From the NCBI GenBank assembly GCA_031278835.1, contig JAITJP010000145.1:1-18180 (forward strand): a DNA stretch of 18,180 nt. The letters are read 5' to 3'. This document shows, piece after piece, positions 1 to 6,230 of the stretch. The translations under genes and the position numbers were made by a program. Source of the stretch: Deltaproteobacteria bacterium (lineage in GTDB: Bacteria > Desulfobacterota > Desulfarculia > Adiutricales > Adiutricaceae). The notes beneath the pieces were generated by a model that saw nothing but the letters and a program-made list of their open reading frames with translations, had not been told where the DNA came from and made no database searches. Position 1 is the first letter of the stretch, and each line of letters opens with the position of its first letter.

Positions 1-1
1 A

Positions 2-316
2 CTTTATCGCGATGAGCTTTTGGAGACCAAGGTGACCTTACCTTGTTTAATCACGGTATTGGGCGAAAAGTTTACCCTAAGGCTGCCTTCGCTTAAGGCC
101 AAGTTACAAGCCAGGCTAGTCAATAAACTTAGCTTGGAGGATTTGATTAGGCCGCTTAAGGGCTCGGGGGCCGGGCCTCTTTTTGGCGAAAAGGGTTCCC
201 CGACCAAGATCTTAAAATGTTACAAAGCTAAAGGGCCGGAGCGGGTCTTGGCCAGACCCAGCCCAGCCGAGGCGGCCGCGGTCATCATCGAAGCGGCCCA
301 AAAGGCCAAATCGTGA
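2..316 (+). CDS. etfB: Electron transfer flavoprotein beta subunit, C-terminal part (partial)
   Basis: The reading frame is open from the first bases of the window to a TGA at 314-316, so this is the 3' end of a gene that starts upstream. The visible ~104 residues have the EtfB C-terminal layout: a strand like 'TLPCLITV', then 'LPSLKAKLQA' (the conserved 'P-S-L-K' segment before the C-terminal arm), then 'GSPTKILK', which matches the conserved 'GSPT-V' loop of EtfB. EtfB pairs with EtfA to carry electrons from flavin dehydrogenases to a quinone oxidoreductase or another acceptor in the cytoplasm. Its TGA overlaps the GTG of a 14-codon mini-ORF (313-357) just before etfA, suggesting translational coupling. 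A TTG at 20 is an internal leucine codon, not a start. Confidence 0.85.
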   Translation, partial: LYRDELLETKVTLPCLITVLGEKFTLRLPSLKAKLQARLVNKLSLEDLIRPLKGSGAGPLFGEKGSPTKILKCYKAKGPERVLARPSPAEAAAVIIEAAQKAKS

Positions 317-357
317 AGAAAGTTAATATTGCCATTTTGGTCAGGCCAAAATGGTGA
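313..357 (+). other. 14-codon mini-ORF duplicating the etfA start
   Basis: A GTG at 313-315 overlaps the etfB stop (314-316) and opens a frame of 14 codons ending in TGA at 355-357, inside the etfA start region. The peptide (VKKVNIAILVRPKW) resembles the first residues of EtfA read from the GTG at 354 (VNKVNKAILVWL). At DNA level, 313-345 and 354-386 agree at 26 of 33 bases with codons in register, and three of the seven differences are third-base T/C changes. This looks like a diverged 41-base tandem duplication of the gene start. It may be a relic or a coupling peptide; translation is not proven. Confidence 0.5.
332..354 (+). promoter_or_regulatory. Hairpin enclosing the etfA start codon
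   Basis: CCATTTTGG (332-340) and CCAAAATGG (346-354) form a perfect 9-bp stem with a 5-base loop (TCAGG). The right arm contains the ATG (351-353) and the first base of the alternative GTG (354). The only Shine-Dalgarno-like AGG is in the loop. Ribosomes translating the mini-ORF to its TGA at 355-357 would unfold the stem, so this could couple etfA translation to etfB. The structure is seen directly; the role is inferred. Confidence 0.45.
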
Positions 358-1364
358 ACAAAGTCAATAAAGCCATCTTGGTTTGGCTCGAAGTTAGTCG
401 GGGCAAGCTGACCGGGCCCTCGAGAAACTTGGCTAGGCTGGCCGGCGATCTGGCCAGGCAAGCCAACCATAAGCTCTTGGGGGCCCTCATGGTTGGGCAC
501 AAAACCCTACCGACCTTAAACGCCTTTGGCGGCTTAAACTTATCCAAGGTCTTTATTTTTAAAGGCCGGCCCAGAGCCACCATTGGGGAAAAGGCGGCCG
601 CTTTGACCAAGGCGGCCAAACTGGCTTGTCCGGAAATTATTTTAGTGGCCGCTGACCAAAGGGGCCGGGAAATGGCCCCCATGGTGGCGGCCAAATTGGG
701 CACCGGGCTTACGGCCGACTGTACCGGGCTGAGGCTGGAAAAAGGCCTTTTGGTGCAAACCAGACCGGCCTTTGGCGGCGACTTAATGGCCGAGATCGTC
801 ACCCCGGAGGCCCGGCCCCAGATGGCCACGGTCAGGGTTTCCAGTCAGCCGCCCCAGGAAGCCATTAACGGGCCGGTCATGGCCAATTCGCCCGACCAGA
901 TACTTTTTCCGACCATGGAGATGGCCGCCGCTCCCAGGGTTTATGGCGACACCCGGGTCCTTAAACGAAGCCCCCTTAGTCTGGACGATGACTTGGAAAA
1001 GGCCGAAGTGGTCGTGGCTTGCGGCTTGGGAGTGGGCGGGCCCCAGGGTCTGGCCCGGGCCCAGAGCTTGGCCGATAAACTGGGGGCTTCTTTGGGCGGT
1101 ACCAGGGCCGTGGTCGACCAGGGCTGGCTCCCGGCCCATCGCCAGATCGGCCTATCGGGCCGAGAGATTAACCCCAATTTATTGATTGCCTTGGGCCTAT
1201 CTGGTTCGGTTCAGTTCATGGCCGGGGCGGCCGGGGCCAAGGACATCATTGCCGTCAATAGTGACCCCATGGCCCCCATTTTGGCCCTGGCCCGGGTGGG
1301 CCTGATTATCGATCTTGAGGAGCTCTGGCCAGAACTGGAAGAAGCCTTGGACTTACTGGTCTAG
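351..1364 (+). CDS. etfA: Electron transfer flavoprotein alpha subunit
   Basis: This 337-residue EtfA has the usual length and two-domain plan: an N-terminal domain to about residue 190, then an FAD-binding domain. The FAD domain shows 'VVACGLGVGGP', 'LGGTRAVVDQGWLP' (the usual S-R-x-x-V-D-x-G-W-x-P, here with T before the Arg), 'IGLSGREINPNLLIALGLSGSVQF' split around the conserved P-x-L-x-x-A-x-G-x-S-G, and 'IIAVNSDPMAPI' (usual I-x-A-I-N-x-D-P-x-A-P-I). The 'Q-x-G-Q-T-G' threonine is Ser and the flavin-near 'QH' pair is QF, so the flavin environment may differ from the textbook protein. It forms a heterodimer with the EtfB encoded just upstream and follows it by 34 bases. Either ATG 351 or GTG 354 could be the start; GTG 354 aligns with the duplicated upstream copy. 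It ends in TAG. Confidence 0.9.
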   Translation: MVNKVNKAILVWLEVSRGKLTGPSRNLARLAGDLARQANHKLLGALMVGHKTLPTLNAFGGLNLSKVFIFKGRPRATIGEKAAALTKAAKLACPEIILVAADQRGREMAPMVAAKLGTGLTADCTGLRLEKGLLVQTRPAFGGDLMAEIVTPEARPQMATVRVSSQPPQEAINGPVMANSPDQILFPTMEMAAAPRVYGDTRVLKRSPLSLDDDLEKAEVVVACGLGVGGPQGLARAQSLADKLGASLGGTRAVVDQGWLPAHRQIGLSGREINPNLLIALGLSGSVQFMAGAAGAKDIIAVNSDPMAPILALARVGLIIDLEELWPELEEALDLLV

Positions 1365-1411
1365 AGGGCTGGGGAAAAAAAAATTTTGGGAAAATTTTTT
1401 TAGGGTGAATC

Positions 1412-2842
1412 ATGGAATATTTAATTGGCCTAGACGGCGGCACCCAAAGCACCAAGGTCTTGATTTTCGACCAAGAGGGCCATCTGGTGGCCCAGGGCGT
1501 GGAAGCCCTTAAGCCCTTATCTTTGCCTAGGGAAGGGGTGGCCTTTCATCCCGGGGACGATTTGTGGGATTCCTTGGTACTGGCTTGCCGAAAAGCCCTT
1601 AAGGAGTTTGGCGGAAAAGTCAGTGAGATTGTCGGCCTGGGTCTTTGCACCATTCGCTGCTGTCGGGCGCTATTAAAGGCCGATCTGAGTTTGGCCCAGC
1701 CGGTCTTGAGCTGGATGGATCTAAGGTTAGCTAGGCCCTATGAAAACGACGAGCCCAACGTGGCTTACCTGACCACGACCACCGGCTACATTGGGGCCAA
1801 GCTGACTGGAAAAAAAATCGACACCTGCGCTAACCTTCTGGGCCAATGGCCCATTGATTACGAGACCTGGGACTGGATAAGCGATAGTGGGCTTTTCGCT
1901 AAGTACCAGATACCCAGAGAAATGCTTTTCGATTTGGTTAAACCCGGAGAGCTTATTGGCCAGATTAGCCACCAGGCCGCCCAGGCCACCGGTTTGCCGG
2001 AGGGTTTGCCGGTGGTGGCCACGGCCAGCGACAAGGCCGTGGAGGCCTTGGGTTGCGGGCCCCTGGGCCAGGGCACGGCTTTACTGTCCTTGGGCACCTA
2101 CATTTGTTCCATGGTCGAGGGTTCTGATTTTCGGCCCGATTCGGCGGCCCTTTTTACCAACATGGCCTCACAGCCCTTTAGGTTTCTATACGAAAGTGGC
2201 GGCATCCGCCGGGGCATGTCCACGGTCAGCTGGGTGCGGGAAATCATGGGCCAAGAGGCCGAGCGAAAGGCCCAACAATTGGGCCTAAGCACGGATAATT
2301 ACTTAAACACTCTGGCCGCCCAGCTGCCCCCGGGTAGCCAGGGCCTTTTAACCGTGCCCGAGTGGTTGGCCCCGCCCTCGGCCCTTTACAAAAAAGGGGT
2401 CATGTTGGGCTTTACCGGACGCCACACGGCCGTTCACATGTACCGATCGGTTATGGAAGCCATCGCCCTGACCATGGGCGGCCATTTGCGGGCCCTAGTC
2501 GAGGAACTTGATTTTAAGCTCGAACGGGTCATCGTTTCCGGGGGCGGCTCAAACGGCGACCTTTTTATGCGGATCATCGCCGACGTTATGGGCCTTCCGA
2601 CCCTTAGGACGGAAATAAACGGGGCCGTGGGCCTGGGTTCGGCCATCTGCGCCGCCGTGGGCACCAAAGTCTACCCTGGTTTTGAAAAGGCCATGGCGGC
2701 CATGGTCCGGGTCAAGGATCGCTTTGAGCCCAATTTCCAAAACCATGACTTTTACCAAAAGCTTTACCAGGAAGTCTATAGCCAGATTACCCAGTATACT
2801 GACCTTATCTTGAAAAAGGCTTACCCTTTTTTTAGTGACTAA
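1412..2842 (+). CDS. FGGY-family carbohydrate kinase
   Basis: This 476-residue protein is a typical-length FGGY kinase, an ATP-dependent kinase of sugars or polyols in the cytoplasm. The N-terminal ATPase fold opens with 'LIGLDGGTQSTKVLIFD', the phosphate-1 loop of the family. The C-terminal domain has 'GFTGRHTAVHMYRSVMEA' and 'VIVSGGGSNGDLFMRIIAD', the adenosine motif, followed by 'GLPT' and 'GAVGLGSAICA'. It resembles xylulokinase/gluconokinase-like members, but the substrate cannot be read from the sequence. The gene lies between etfA and the YgcU-type dehydrogenase; E. coli ygcE, also an FGGY kinase, sits near ygcU and ygcQR, so this is probably the equivalent gene. AGGGTG at 1402-1407 is a good ribosome binding site 4 bases before the ATG at 1412. 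It ends in TAA. Confidence 0.88.
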   Translation: MEYLIGLDGGTQSTKVLIFDQEGHLVAQGVEALKPLSLPREGVAFHPGDDLWDSLVLACRKALKEFGGKVSEIVGLGLCTIRCCRALLKADLSLAQPVLSWMDLRLARPYENDEPNVAYLTTTTGYIGAKLTGKKIDTCANLLGQWPIDYETWDWISDSGLFAKYQIPREMLFDLVKPGELIGQISHQAAQATGLPEGLPVVATASDKAVEALGCGPLGQGTALLSLGTYICSMVEGSDFRPDSAALFTNMASQPFRFLYESGGIRRGMSTVSWVREIMGQEAERKAQQLGLSTDNYLNTLAAQLPPGSQGLLTVPEWLAPPSALYKKGVMLGFTGRHTAVHMYRSVMEAIALTMGGHLRALVEELDFKLERVIVSGGGSNGDLFMRIIADVMGLPTLRTEINGAVGLGSAICAAVGTKVYPGFEKAMAAMVRVKDRFEPNFQNHDFYQKLYQEVYSQITQYTDLILKKAYPFFSD

Positions 2843-2865
2843 GGCTTGGCCGGGGATTTTTGAAT

Positions 2866-2885
2866 ATTGGCCCACCAGGGCCAAT
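2866..2885 (+). other. Intergenic hairpin between kinase and ygcU
   Basis: ATTGGCCC (2866-2873) and GGGCCAAT (2878-2885) make an 8-bp stem with an ACCA loop in the 106 bases between the two genes. A run of nine T (about 2902-2910) follows, but 16 or so bases after the stem, so it is not a classic terminator. It could be a weak attenuator or an mRNA-processing or stabilising stem. No clear internal promoter was found in this gap. Confidence 0.3.
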
Positions 2886-2948
2886 TGAGCCGTTAGAAAT
2901 TTTTTTTTTATGGGGTCGCCCCTTTTGGCGGCTTAGTTGGTGGAGGAT

Positions 2949-4385
2949 ATGAATCGAGCGGAAATAGTCGAGTCTTTGAAGAAAATAGTCGGGCCGGACC
3001 GGGTCATTACTGAAGAAGGGCTCTTAAAGGAGGCCAGCGTGGACCGTTTTCGCAAATATGAAAACATTTGCGGAGTTTATACTCAGCCCCTTCCGGCGGC
3101 CATCCTTTACGTGGAAAAGAGCGCCGAGGTGGCCGAGCTATTAAAATGGGCCTCCAGTCAGGGGGTTAACCTGGTGCCCCGGGCCGGGGTCTCGGCCACC
3201 GAGGGCGGCTTGGAAACGGTGGTGCCGGATTCGGTGGTGGTGGATTGCTCGAGGATGAAGCGGATCATTTCCATTGACCCGGTCAACATGCAGGCCACTT
3301 GTGAGGCTGGGGTGTCTTTGCAAGTCTTGGACGATAAGTGCCGGGCCCTGGGCTTAACCACCGGCCATTCGCCGCAATCCAAGCCCCTGGCCCTGATGGG
3401 CGGCTTGGTGGCCACCCGCAGCATTGGGCAGTTTTCCACCCTCTATGGCGGCATTGAGGATATGCTGGTGGGTTTGGAGGCGGTTTTTCCCAATGGTCAG
3501 ATCACCAGGATAAAAAACGTGCCCAGGCGGGCGGCCGGGCCAGACATTCGTCAGGTGGTTTTGGGAAACGAAGGCGGCCTTTGCTACATTACCGAGGTCA
3601 CCGTCAAGCTTTTCCCCTATTATCCGGAAAACAACCACTTCATGGGCTACCTTTTAGCGGACATGAAACTGGGCTTTGAGATTTTAAGGGAGGTCATGGT
3701 CAAGGGCTACAAGCCTTCCATAGCTAGGCTCTACGATCATGAGGACGGGGCTTACCATTTCTCACACTTTGCCGGGGATAACTGTGTTTTAATCTTTATG
3801 GCCGAGGGCCCGGCCGGGGTGGCCCAGGCCACGGCCGCTGGCATCAAGGCCTTGGTTGAGGCCCACCCAGAGTGCCAGGCCGTTGACCCTAAGCACATCG
3901 AGCGCTGGTTTGCCCATCTCAACTGGGATCCCAAGGCCATAGCCGAGGAACGGGTCGAAATCAAAGAAACCCAAAATATCGGCCACACCACCGAGATCTC
4001 GGCCAATTGGAGTGAGCTCTACCCCATCTACCAAGCCGTCATCAAAAGGGTTAGGGCCGAGGTGCCTGATCTAACCCTACTGGGTGGACATTCCTCGCAC
4101 GGTTATATCAATGGGGCTAACATTTACTTTGTTTACTATTATAATTTGGTAAATATCAAGCCCGAAGAGGAGATCAGTAAGTATCATTTGGCCATAAAAA
4201 AGATCATTGTTGAAGAAACTCTGGCCAGAGGCGGTTCCATGTGCCATCATCACGGGGTCGGAAAACACCGGGTGGCCTGGATCAAAGAAGAGTACGGCTC
4301 CTCCTACTATATACTCAAAACCTTAAAGGAGGCCTTTGACCCCAATAAGATCATGAACATGGGCGATATCTGGCCTATCGAGTAA
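2949..4385 (+). CDS. ygcU: FAD-binding dehydrogenase, YgcU type (VAO/AGPS-like)
   Basis: This ~479-residue FAD enzyme belongs to the vanillyl-alcohol-oxidase/GlcD superfamily and matches my recollection of E. coli YgcU closely and over its full length. Shared signatures include 'RAEIVESLKKIVG', 'SATEGGLETVV', 'TTGHSPQSKPLA', 'GGLVATRSIGQFSTLYGG' and 'VPRRAAGPDIR'. The N-terminal half is the FAD_binding_4 fold. The C-terminal half carries 'HHHGVGKHR', the triple-His motif also seen in alkylglycerone-phosphate synthases. The E. coli protein has no established substrate. Flanking ETF genes on both sides imply a dehydrogenase that hands electrons to ETF rather than a non-redox AGPS reaction. The start is uncertain: ATG 2949 gives the family N-terminus but its GGTGGAGG (2939-2946) is only 2 bases away; TTG 2937 or GTG 2940 with GGCGG (2927-2931) are alternatives. 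Confidence 0.92.
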   Translation: MNRAEIVESLKKIVGPDRVITEEGLLKEASVDRFRKYENICGVYTQPLPAAILYVEKSAEVAELLKWASSQGVNLVPRAGVSATEGGLETVVPDSVVVDCSRMKRIISIDPVNMQATCEAGVSLQVLDDKCRALGLTTGHSPQSKPLALMGGLVATRSIGQFSTLYGGIEDMLVGLEAVFPNGQITRIKNVPRRAAGPDIRQVVLGNEGGLCYITEVTVKLFPYYPENNHFMGYLLADMKLGFEILREVMVKGYKPSIARLYDHEDGAYHFSHFAGDNCVLIFMAEGPAGVAQATAAGIKALVEAHPECQAVDPKHIERWFAHLNWDPKAIAEERVEIKETQNIGHTTEISANWSELYPIYQAVIKRVRAEVPDLTLLGGHSSHGYINGANIYFVYYYNLVNIKPEEEISKYHLAIKKIIVEETLARGGSMCHHHGVGKHRVAWIKEEYGSSYYILKTLKEAFDPNKIMNMGDIWPIE

Positions 4386-4400
4386 AGGCGGTTTAGCTAA

Positions 4401-5186
4401 ATGCGGGTTTTGGTCTGCTTTAAAATGGTCCCCAAGTTAGAGGATCTTCTTGATGAGGATTGGCAGGTGGGAGAGGGGCTGGGGCCCGAGCTAAGCTACG
4501 CCAAAATGATCATAAACCCAGACGACCAAAGCGCTTTGGAGCTGGCCCTAAGGCTTAGGGAGGCTCGGAGCCCCGAGGAAACCTATTTGGCCGCCCTGAG
4601 CCTGGGTCATAGTGACCAGGCTAGGCGGGTAGCCCAAAGCCTCTTGGCCTTGGGCTTTAACCAGGTCGGGCTCATTTCAAGAGATGGCCAGGAGCCTTTT
4701 GCCCCGGATGTGGCCGCTCTGCGGCTCTGGCCCTGGGCCCAGCGGGACTTTCAGCTGATTTTGACCGGGGCTAGATCGGCCGATGGGCAAAACGGTTTAA
4801 CGGCCATGTATTTGGCCGAGCTTTTGGCTTATCGCTTAATTACCGAGGTCATCGAGCTTAGGGCCGGGGCTGGGGGCAAAATCGAAGTCGAGAGCCTAAG
4901 CGATGAGGGCCTAGTTAGCCAAAATTTACTGGGCCCGAGCGTCCTTAGCGTCGGTAACGCCCCCTCGGCCTTTTTACGGGTGCCCAGCCTTAAAGATCGC
5001 CTAAAAAGCGCCCCCTTGGCCCCGGAAATCTTGGCCGGGCCCCAGCTAGCTGGGGACAGTTTCGCTGAGCTAGTCGGACTGGAGCGGCCCGATCGAAGGC
5101 GTCAAACTAGGCTTGTTAGTGAAGGTGGGGCCGAGGAAAAGGCCGCCTTGATACTTAAAGCCTTAAACGATTGGGGGCTTAGGTGA
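4401..5186 (+). CDS. etfB: Second ETF beta subunit (YgcR-like)
   Basis: This 261-residue protein has the EtfB fold and length. It starts 'MRVLVCFKMVPKLEDL', has 'MIINPDDQSALELALRL' (the family's 'I-N-P-x-D-x-x-A-L-E-x-A-L-x-L'), and a middle segment 'ILTGARSADGQNGLTAMYLAELL' (shown as two parts: the strand 'LILTGARSADG' and 'AMYLAELL') where canonical EtfB has the adenylate-binding D-G-x-T-x-Q-V loop. That loop is altered here, so AMP or FAD binding may differ. It lies 15 bases after ygcU and 7 before the partner etfA, so one transcript is likely. It differs clearly from the etfB that opens the window; in gene order it parallels E. coli ygcR. Assignment to EtfB is firm; the exact paralogue is inferred. 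Confidence 0.85.
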   Translation: MRVLVCFKMVPKLEDLLDEDWQVGEGLGPELSYAKMIINPDDQSALELALRLREARSPEETYLAALSLGHSDQARRVAQSLLALGFNQVGLISRDGQEPFAPDVAALRLWPWAQRDFQLILTGARSADGQNGLTAMYLAELLAYRLITEVIELRAGAGGKIEVESLSDEGLVSQNLLGPSVLSVGNAPSAFLRVPSLKDRLKSAPLAPEILAGPQLAGDSFAELVGLERPDRRRQTRLVSEGGAEEKAALILKALNDWGLR

Positions 5187-5193
5187 TTTTAAA

Positions 5194-6177
5194 GTGAGCG
5201 AAGCGCTGCGGGCCCAGGTTTTTCTAAACGGCTTATCCTCAAGCTTTGAGGCCCAGGTTGGGGCCGTGGGGGCTTTTTTGGCCGGGCGCCAGGAGATTAA
5301 GGTCATTAGCTATGTCACCTTGGTCAGGACTTTTGAGGAGAGCCCTAAACTGGGTCGCTATTTTGGACCTTGCCAGGAAAGGGTTTGGCTAAAGGCCGAT
5401 TATTTTCAGCCGGAAAGGCTTTTGGAGCATATTAAGAGCTATGAGGGCGATCTGGCCCTTTTCCCGCCCGGGCTTTTTGGGGCCCAAATGGCCGGACGTT
5501 TGGCCGCCCGGCTCAAGGGTTCGGCCGTGCTTAACCTAATCGAGCTGGAGGTTGGGGCCCGGCTTTTAGCCAAAAAGTACGTTTATTCGGAAAATCTGCT
5601 GGCCAGCTTGGCCTTAAAGAAAAAGCCTTACTGTTTGGCCCTTTCCAAGGAATGGTCGGCCAAAGGCCATGAAATTTTGTGGCAGGAAAAGTTCACTGGG
5701 TCAGAGAGGTGGCTGGAACTAGAGCCGGATGGTCTAGATCCGGATGCTCTGGGGCCTGATGGTCTGGGGCCGGATGGGGGCCGACCCGAAGAAGTTAGGG
5801 CCAGCGGCTTGGATCTAGCCAAGGCCCAGGCCCTGGTGGTTTCCGGCTTCGGGCTGGGCGATCCGGCCACCCTGGCCAGGGCCATTGAGCTGGCCCAAAG
5901 GCTCTCGGCCGAGTGGGGGGTTAGTCGGCCGGTGGCCATGAACGCCTGGGCCCCCTTGGAGCGCTTGATTGGAGTCTCTGGGGCCATGACCGCCCCAAAG
6001 TGGGCCTTGTGTCTGGGGGCTTCCGGGGCGGCCGCCCTGCTTTCCGGGCTTAGTCAAGCCCAAAAACTGATCGCCGTTAACCTGGACCCCGAGGCGCCCA
6101 TCATGAGCCGCTCGGATCTGGCCGTGGTCGGCCAGGCCCAAGAAATCATCGAGGCCCTTAATAAATTACTTGCTTAA
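5194..6177 (+). CDS. etfA: Second ETF alpha subunit, divergent (YgcQ-like)
   Basis: This 327-residue protein keeps the EtfA plan but is divergent. The C-terminal domain has 'VVSGFGLGDP', 'GVSRPVAMNAW' (S-R retained, but D-x-G-W-x-P is changed), 'LIGVSGAMTAPKWALCLGASG', and 'LIAVNLDPEAPIMSRSDLAVVG', a good match to the conserved 'I-N-x-D-x-x-A-P-I-F-x-x-A-D'. The usual 'S-G-A-x-Q-H' is 'SGAAAL', so the Gln/His near the flavin are absent. Between the two domains (about residues 178-197) is a Pro-Asp-Gly-rich linker from a 15-base tandem repeat. The start is GTG at 5194, 7 bases after the etfB stop. It ends in TAA just before a strong terminator. It probably dimerises with the product of the preceding gene. 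Confidence 0.82.
   Translation: MSEALRAQVFLNGLSSSFEAQVGAVGAFLAGRQEIKVISYVTLVRTFEESPKLGRYFGPCQERVWLKADYFQPERLLEHIKSYEGDLALFPPGLFGAQMAGRLAARLKGSAVLNLIELEVGARLLAKKYVYSENLLASLALKKKPYCLALSKEWSAKGHEILWQEKFTGSERWLELEPDGLDPDALGPDGLGPDGGRPEEVRASGLDLAKAQALVVSGFGLGDPATLARAIELAQRLSAEWGVSRPVAMNAWAPLERLIGVSGAMTAPKWALCLGASGAAALLSGLSQAQKLIAVNLDPEAPIMSRSDLAVVGQAQEIIEALNKLLA
5725..5784 (+). repeat. 15-base tandem repeat in etfA linker
   Basis: Three full 15-base units (5725-5739, 5740-5754, 5755-5769) of the type CCGGATGGTCTGGGG plus a degraded fourth (5770-5784) encode PDGLG-like pentapeptides. The array is in frame, so copy-number change would lengthen or shorten the hinge between the ETF alpha domains without breaking the frame. 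Confidence 0.8.
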
Positions 6178-6183
6178 AAAACC

Positions 6184-6230
6184 AAAAAAACCGCCCAAGG
6201 CTTTGACCAAAGCCTTGGGCGGTTTTTTTT
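6184..6230. terminator. Bidirectional intrinsic terminator
   Basis: AACCGCCCAAGGCTTT (6189-6204) and its exact complement (6209-6224) form a 16-bp stem with a GACC loop. It is flanked by A7 on the left and T8 on the right, giving a U-tract for transcripts of both strands. It lies between the + strand etfA stop (6175-6177) and the - strand gene whose TAA is at 6230-6232, so it serves both convergent units. Confidence 0.93.

Noticed and set aside
341..829. Long antisense frame of 162 codons opposite etfA, and similar long frames opposite other genes
   Set aside because: These are shadows in high-GGCC coding DNA. The proteins are low in recognisable motifs, and the opposite strand has clear family matches.
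2937..4385. Alkylglycerone-phosphate synthase for ether-lipid synthesis, suggested by the HHH motif
   Set aside because: The full-length match to the YgcU subfamily and the flanking ETF genes point to a redox role; only the superfamily and the His motif are shared with AGPS.
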